Assembly: GCA_950097015.1 (NCBI GenBank)
Contig: CATNEN010000038.1
Span: forward strand, 3,617,501-3,681,500
DNA: 64,000 bases
Origin: Macrostomum hystrix
Taxonomy: Eukaryota > Platyhelminthes > Macrostomidae
Direction: 5' to 3'
Under the pieces are notes generated by a model that searched no databases, was not told where the DNA came from, and worked only from the letters and a program-made list of their open reading frames with translations. Position numbers and translations under genes: made by a program. Below are positions 57,828-64,000 of the stretch, one piece after another (positions within the stretch are counted from its first letter, which is position 1; each line of letters opens with the position of its first letter).

Positions 57828-60144
57828 TGAAATGGTTAGGGAGTTTTGAAGCCAATGACCTGCCCTCATGAATGGTGGGAGATTAGGGACGAGCAATAGA
57901 GTCGATTGTCTATCTTCACGCGGGATGCCGCGGATAGGGGGAGGGGAGAAGGAAGGAGATGAGGAGGTTCAATGGATGCAGGGAGTGGTCCTATTGGCCT
58001 CAGTCTGGCCAGTCCCACTCGTCCCATAGGCCACAGGCATGACTGCCGTGCCTACCCCAAGCAGTGCTCGAAACCGGCGAAAAGTCTAACGGGGCGTCGG
58101 ATTGCCCGGAATCGGACAAGACAGGGCTAGGTAGCCTACTGTCGTCAGTAGTGCAGTACGCCACTGACTCCTAGCTTTGGTAGCGGTGGTCGAACTGGTC
58201 TAGGCTCTTGCCACAGAACTGCGGAAAGGCTATCGGCAAAGCGGATAGATGTTCTAGGGTAGCGCCACCACCCAATGCGCCTACGTTGCCACCGCAGACA
58301 TTTGGGAACTTGGGTCCCCGGAGTACACAGCTCCTAGTTTATCACGCAGATCTAGACAAGCCGAAAATAGGGCATTCTGCAACTTCCGTTTTAGACTGGG
58401 GTGAGAGCCCCAGAATGGATCGAGACACGCCTCAAAGGGGATTCCTGAATTCGCGCTACAGGGGTCTAGAAAGGTGGTACTAAGAACTCGAATGAGAATC
58501 CATAGCCGGAATCCTACTCATAGCACATCAGACACATTCCATACATTAGACTGCAGCCTACGCATTAAGTAACTAACAAACCGAATCTGTGTCAGTTGAG
58601 GAGATCAGAGGCTGGAGAGATTAAGCAGAACACTGGCTGAGTGATTACGCAAGCAGAAGATTATTAGATTATCACTCTCGCTCACGTGGCCGCAGTTGCG
58701 AGAGGAGGGGGACAGAAGGGAAGCTCCATTGGCAAGGGAGCTTGGCACGTACCCCTTGACCCACCAAGAAGAGAGGGAGACCCTGCCAAGGAATCCCCCA
58801 CCCCGGCAGAGATGCACATGCTATGCTCCGCATCTGCTCGCGAATCCCTAGCTCCTTATTTACTCTCGTGCGCGCTTACAGTTGTCTTCCTGCCGCAGCC
58901 TTCAACTCGGCCTCGCCAGAGCCCACCCCCTAGTGAATTATAGCCACTCATAACTGAGGGCTGTCTAAAGCAAATAAAAATAGAAGAGAACATTCAAGGC
59001 AAGGATTTAAATTGTGCTTCAAATTTGGCCTAAGATTAATAATGGCTAACGTTGGACTGTTTATTACGCCAAAAGAAACCCAATGCCCTTGCCCGCTATT
59101 ATGCCGCCTAGCTAGTAGGAAAGTCCCTTAAGAGTAACAATTAAAAACCGCTACGCGGGTTACTTAGCTGAAAATGCCGGTCGCGTGCTGCAGGCCCGTA
59201 GTTCTCGAGGAAGGGACAGGGCAAGATCAGTGAGGACAGAGGAGGGGAAAGCCAATTGTGAGCTGGCAGGGGCCAACGCACCAGTGGAGCTCTGAGGCTC
59301 AATTTGAGGGCTCACCTAAAGAGGTGGCTTGCACTGTTAGGGAATCAGGCGCAGGCAATGGGCCTGTGAGCGCTATGCTGAGCTTTGAGCTCGAGGGTCT
59401 AAGCCCTAAGTGGTAAAGGTGAGTCCGGAGGGTCCGAACGGAGTCGGAAAGGAGGTCCGGGCGGTCCAGGAGGTAGGTGGAAGGTCGGTGGGAAGGTCCT
59501 AGAGGGAGTAGCGCAGCGCGCTTGCTTAAATAGTCCTGCAGCTCGCCAACCCCGACATTCATCAAAATAACCCACATTCGCGCCAGCCTGTCATCGAGGA
59601 ATCGAAGCGGCGATGGCCACCCCGATTACCCAATGAACCGGCGGCGAGAAACGACAGATGCTCCTTTACGAGCAGCCGCCAGCAGTCGGCCAATAATTGT
59701 TACTCCGCCAGGACAATGGGAAGCGCAGGCGCCGACCTGCCTACAGTGACATTACATGTATCTAAAAGGAAAGGTCATATAATCGAGCTGGGCTCGGACT
59801 ACACTAAAGAAGTGGGGACATGAAGAATTATTGATCACTTGAGATGCCTGAGTGATTTCCGATATCTGATCGCGGTTTGGAGGGGAATTATGACCTAAAC
59901 TAGCTCATACAATAAAGTTATGGCCCGCGATCAGTCACTCCTACGGGGGTCTAGAACAGATCCAGGGAGAGGGGATTCGACGGCTACTTAATTCACCGCC
60001 GCCCCAAACCCGGCCCTAAGATTAATGATCTTACTTTTGTGGCCAGCTGCTGGCCAGTTGGGTCGCGATTATTGATTGCCTAAAATTTCGAATAATTCTG
60101 CTGGCTCACATCCCCACTCGATTCCCGTAGCACACTCCACATCA
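57828..60144. mobile_element. 2317-bp TG...CA insertion with 4-bp TSD, solo-LTR-like
   Basis: The insertion starts TGAAATGG and ends CACATCA. TTGG is present just outside both ends (57824-57827 and 60145-60148), and copy A at about 5313-5328 has a single TTGG, so it is a clean empty site. TG...CA ends plus a short duplication are the hallmark of LTR elements. No terminal direct repeat and no gag/pol frame is visible inside, so a solo LTR is the simplest reading. Candidate AATAAA signals at 58973-58978 and near 59911. No gene recognised. Confidence 0.65.
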
Positions 60145-60577
60145 TTGGGAAGATAAGACAGATTTCTCATCCATTCATCGTTTCGGCAAAACGGAGTATA
60201 TTGTTTAAGCTACTAAGAGTAGACTAAAGGTGCATGAAATCTTCATTAACACAAGACTGTAAAAGGTATAATTCCATTATTTTGTCCTAATCAAGCGCAA
60301 AAGTACAATTAAATGCTGATATACATCTGATACATGAGCATTACATGTTATTATAATAAATAATACAAGGATTATCGACAGTCTCCCAAATGGCTTGAAA
60401 AATGTGGTTGCCTTTGGCATACTTTTCTCGAGTTTATTGAAGGACGGAAGCGATAATGGAGACGCATTTAGCGCATTGAAACCAATTATATTAGATTTAT
60501 ATTGTTCTTTGCATTGTCATTCTTCCTCGCAGAAAGTTTCTGGGCTTCTGGGGCCCCAGAACACAGGGTCTCTGGTA
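60145..60577. repeat. Duplicated spacer, second block
   Basis: 60145-60556 continues the match to 5317-5722. At GGGGCCC the homology jumps to about 8095 of the first block, so about 2.4 kb (including two arrays) is missing here. Confidence 0.85.
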
Positions 60578-60819
60578 GTGTGAGAGAAACAATTCAGACT
60601 ACTGACAACAGTAGAAAAGCAGACTTGGCTGCAAAACTCTCACATAACACTAAAAAAATATCGCCATAAAAATGGCAAGCTTAAAAGAGACTTCTGTGCA
60701 CACTGAGAGTGGTGGGAGAGGACTGCGTGGGGCTATGGCTGACTGACGAAGGCAAACAAGCCAGAAACCGGTCTCGGTCTGCCAGCGCGAGGTTCGTTCC
60801 CCACTTTTAGTGTGTTACG
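60578..60819. mobile_element. 242-bp insertion with GGTA duplication, SINE-like
   Basis: Compared with the uninterrupted first copy (CTCTGGTAGGAAGCGG near 8108-8123), this insert is bracketed by GGTA at 60574-60577 and 60820-60823. It contains a B-box-like GGTTCGTTCCCC near its right end and inverted CTCTCACA / TGTGAGAG words near its left. A SINE or small non-autonomous element; the class is not settled. Confidence 0.6.
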
Positions 60820-61736
60820 GGTAGGAAGCGGTGGCTCTCTAAACAATAGCTTTGAATGTTCTCAAACTCATAAAATTCATAACTCATTCTCAGACCAACT
60901 CAGTTATGGCTCTTGTCAGCTTTTCCGCTTTTCCGCTGACTGCTTTCTGTCTGCTTCTGTCCTCACCTGTGTCTGTTTCTCCCCTCACCTCTGCTGGAGG
61001 GAGGAGGTCGACATGCGGCCCTTGGCAACCGAGACCAACACGGGGACTGGAATGGACTGAGCGGAGACGAGAGTAGGGGAAGGCAGAGGCTGGATTGAGT
61101 CTGTCCAAAGCGATCTAACGCAACCAATGCTCAGCCAAACCTGCAGTCTATGAGCTTGTCTTGCATGCCAACCTGCCACTTATGCACATCTCAGCTATGC
61201 AAAGCAGATAAATGTGTTCTACTCGTATTTAAATCATCATCTTTACTCACAAGCGTTGCTAACAACAACAAAACTGCAGCTCACCCTGCTGGATGAAAAT
61301 ACTCATACAGAAACAGCAGACTTTGCATATTACGAGCTTCAAAAGGAAAGCATGCAAGATAAATTTACCATCTCAAAGTTAATAATTTGAATTAAAATAA
61401 AAAACACAAAGCAAATTCTTGCTGTAACATTGTTAAGAAGTGAGCATACTTGAGCATACATGTCGATTGGAAACTCGTGTTGAATATCGCATTTAAATTT
61501 GATAACAACAATATTCAAAGTGATCTAATTACGAGTATATATTTTTATTAACAACTCGATACATTTCTGAATATATTTAAGCTGTGCTCAACTCATTGCC
61601 TGCTTGAGAATGCTTTTTCGGGAGGTAATTCAAAGGCTCTCCTGAACCGCATCTGAGGAGGCTGGGGTGGCTGCAGCTGAGACTGCTCACAGTGTGCTCA
61701 GAATTGCTCAGAATTCAGGATTGTGGAATCAGAGCC
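60820..61736. repeat. Duplicated spacer with collapsed 22-bp array, second block
   Basis: Matches 8108-8190, then the start and end of the 8508-9425 array (only two or three units left at about 60945-60993), then 9700-10436. Confidence 0.9.
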
Positions 61737-62168
61737 GTGGATTTAGGGCTGTGGATTCAGGGCTGTGGATTCAGGGCTGTGGATTCAGGGTTGTGGATTC
61801 AGGGCTGTGGATTCAGGGTTGTGGATTCAGGGCTGTGGATTCAGGGCTGTGGAGTCAGGGCTGTGGATTCAGGGCTGTGGATTCAGGGCGGTCGATTCAG
61901 GGCTGTGGATTCAGGGCTGTGGATTCAGGGCTGTGGATTCAGGGCTGTCGATTCAGGGCTGTGGATTCAGGGCTGTGGATTCAGGGCTGTGGATTCAGGG
62001 CTGTCGATTCAGGGCTGTGGATTCAGGCTGTGGATTCAGGCTGTGGATTCAGGGCTGTGGAGTCAGGGCTGTGGATTCAGGGCTGTGGATTCAGGGCCGT
62101 GGATTCAGGCTGTGGATTCAGGGCTGTGGATTCAGGGTTGTGGATTCAGGGCTGTGGATTCAGGGTTG
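61737..62168. repeat. 14-bp tandem array, about 31 copies (second block)
   Basis: Same GGATTCAGGGCTGT unit as 10437-11162 with fewer copies. Confidence 0.97.
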
Positions 62169-62904
62169 TAAAATTTATTGAGGATTGTTCCCCTCATCAT
62201 AGCACACACAGCATTCTTCAGCACTTAACAAGCTTTGGCTCAGGCAGGCAGTCTCCGACTGTTCTCAAACTCATAAAATCATGAACTCAGCAGCGGCCCA
62301 TTCATTCTTCTCAACCCATCTCAGCCTGCCTGTCTACTGCTAAGGCCGCAGTTTGAGAAGCTGTGAAGGCTCACTGTGCTCAGATAAACCCATCAGCACA
62401 ATGCCTCAGTCTGGGAGTGGGGTGGCTGCCCCTTAGTTACAGCCTCTCTGGATAATTGTGTTCAGACAGTACCGTGCTCAACTCGATGCTGAGCAGAATC
62501 TGGCCTGCTTCACATCGGCCGGTGACCCCCCCTCCAGCCCTTAAAGTCGAGCACTCACAGCAGGGAATAAAGAGGAGAGGAGAGGACAGAAGCGGAGAGA
62601 CTGCGGTTCAGCCTCATCGGAGCGGAGGGAGGTGGGTGAGTCCCACAGGCCCATTGTGTGGGAGAAGGCGGGCCCGAGATGCCTTTGCCTTCGCCTCGGT
62701 GCTCGGAGGGGCCATCAGGAGAGGCTGTGGAAATTGTACAGAAATCGCGAGCCCTGCTCAGAGCGGAGGGCGGAGGGAGGGAGGGATGTGAGTACGGCAG
62801 CTCAGCTTGGCCCTGCAGTTTGAACTGGCTTTTGCCGCACCCGCGGCCTCCCTAATTAACTGGCATTGTGCTCAGCTGCTGCTGTGCTCTACTCAATGTT
62901 ACCC
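62169..62904. repeat. Duplicated spacer, second block
   Basis: Closely matches 11163-11891 with scattered indels. No gene recognised. Confidence 0.9.
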
Positions 62905-63548
62905 TGCATCTCCGCTTCTCTGTCTGCATCTCCGCTTCTCTGTCTGCATCTCTGCTTCTCTGTCTGCATCTCCGCTTCTCTGTCTGCATCTCTGCTTCTC
63001 TGTCTGCATCTCCGCTTCTCTGTCTGCATCTCCGCTTCTCTGTCTGCATCTCCGCTTCTCTGTCTGCATCTCCGCTTCTCTGTCTGCATCTCCGCTTCTC
63101 TGTCTGCATCTCCGCTTCTCTGTCTGCATATCTGCTTGTCGGTCTGCATCTGCCATTCTCTCTGTCTCCATCTGCCATTATCTCTGTCTCCATCTGCCAT
63201 TCTCTCTGTCTTCATCTGCCATTCGCTGTCTCCATCTGCCATTATCTCTGTCTCCATCTGCCATTCTCTCTGTCTCCATCTGCCATTCTCTCTGTCTCCA
63301 TCTGCCATTCTCTCTGTCTCCATCTGCCATTCTCTCTGTCTCCATCTGCCATTCTCTCTGTCTCCATCTGCCATTCTCTCTGTCTCCAACTGCCATTCTC
63401 TCTGTCTCCATCTGCCATTCTCTCTGTCTCCATCTGCCATTCTCTCTGTCTCCATCTGCCATTCTCTCTGTCTCCATCTGCCATTCTCTGTCTCCATCTT
63501 CCATTCTCTCTGTCTCCATCTGATATTTTATCTCTGTCTCTATCTCCC
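62905..63548. repeat. Chimeric 20-bp / 22-bp array (second block)
   Basis: About 12 copies of CATCTCCGCTTCTCTGTCTG, then about 18 copies of the 22-bp CATCTGCCATT unit. Same order as 11892-12283. Confidence 0.96.
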
Positions 63549-64000
63549 ATTGGCTGCCTGTTTTGCTCAAACCCTCGGCCTGATATGAGTGCTCAACTCA
63601 CGGAAGATTCCCCGGTTTCTCCAATGGACTCTGTGGGGCTGGCGTGCTTGTTACTATGGCAACTGACTCAAAAATGACGGATCAGGTTTGATAGGCTACT
63701 CGATTGAGCACATATTCAAAGGCTGCATGGGGATTTGGGAACGAGGGCCAGGATCAGGTTTTGGGATGACGCTTCGATAATCCGGATTTGGATAGGGAAC
63801 TTTATTATTGTTTCGGGATCAGATTTTCAGCCTTTGGTGGCCGTCACTTTTTGAGGGATCAGGGTTGGTGATTAGGGTTGGGAATCAGTGTTTGGGATCA
63901 TGGTTAGGGATCTGGGTTGGGGAACAGACACAGTCTAACTCAAACATTTATCAATTCTTATAAATGACGATTTTTTCCATGACATTTGTGGGCTGAAATG
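63549..64000. repeat. Duplicated spacer running off the window end
   Basis: Matches 12284-12720, including the X-box-like palindrome at 63650-63663 (one base different). The duplication may continue into another copy of the large satellite. Confidence 0.85.

Overview
The window is eukaryotic and looks like animal DNA. It has intron-split genes with GT-AG (one probable GC-AG) splice sites, the animal families NUP62, COA1, Mab-21 and WSC, a mariner, a LINE, a SINE and fold-back elements. More than half is tandem repeats with periods of 8 to 52 bp. The mix suggests a repeat-rich invertebrate, perhaps a spiralian such as a flatworm. That is inference; no marker fixes the species.

Layout. 0.6-3.3 kb: NUP62 (+), three exons, with a SINE in intron 2. 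3.7-12.9 kb: a block of tandem arrays (46, 20, 12, 22 and 14 bp units) separated by short unique spacers. 13.0-22.3 kb: one satellite of about 22-bp units with higher-order organisation. 22.5-29.5 kb (-): an ankyrin-repeat exon and two nucleotidyltransferase/Mab-21 exons that join in phase into one predicted 1154-aa protein; a 21-bp array fills the intron between them. 29.6-34.2 kb: GA microsatellite, a decayed LINE and an unrecognised coding-like remnant. 34.3-37.0 kb: fold-back MITEs and a two-exon secreted WSC protein (+). 37.5-39.0 kb: a 30-bp array. 39.3-43.3 kb (-): COA1, whose 3.3-kb intron carries a 24-bp array, a dead mariner, an inverted repeat pair and another TIR element. 43.5-44.8 kb: a 16-bp array interrupted by a 1002-bp transposon with 112-bp TIRs, a perfect 8-bp target duplication and a spliced THAP-domain gene. 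45.6-46.3 kb (-): last exon of a Gln/His-rich protein, with a 3.8-kb 33-bp array upstream. 50.2-64 kb: a second, rearranged copy of the 3.7-12.7 kb block, also containing a truncated copy of the Gln-rich exon, a possible gene at 55.7-57.0 kb, and two insertions that the first copy lacks.

How it fits together. The genes are unrelated housekeeping, immune-like and secreted genes; nothing indicates a shared pathway. What unifies the window is its history: arrays sit in introns and between genes, transposons sit inside arrays and introns, and a segmental duplication gives internal empty-site controls that date insertions and show array expansion or collapse. The most interesting items are the ankyrin-Mab-21 (cGAS-like) fusion and the THAP-encoding transposon. 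Exon joins come from reading frames, splice motifs and family alignment remembered by eye. No search or transcript data were available.
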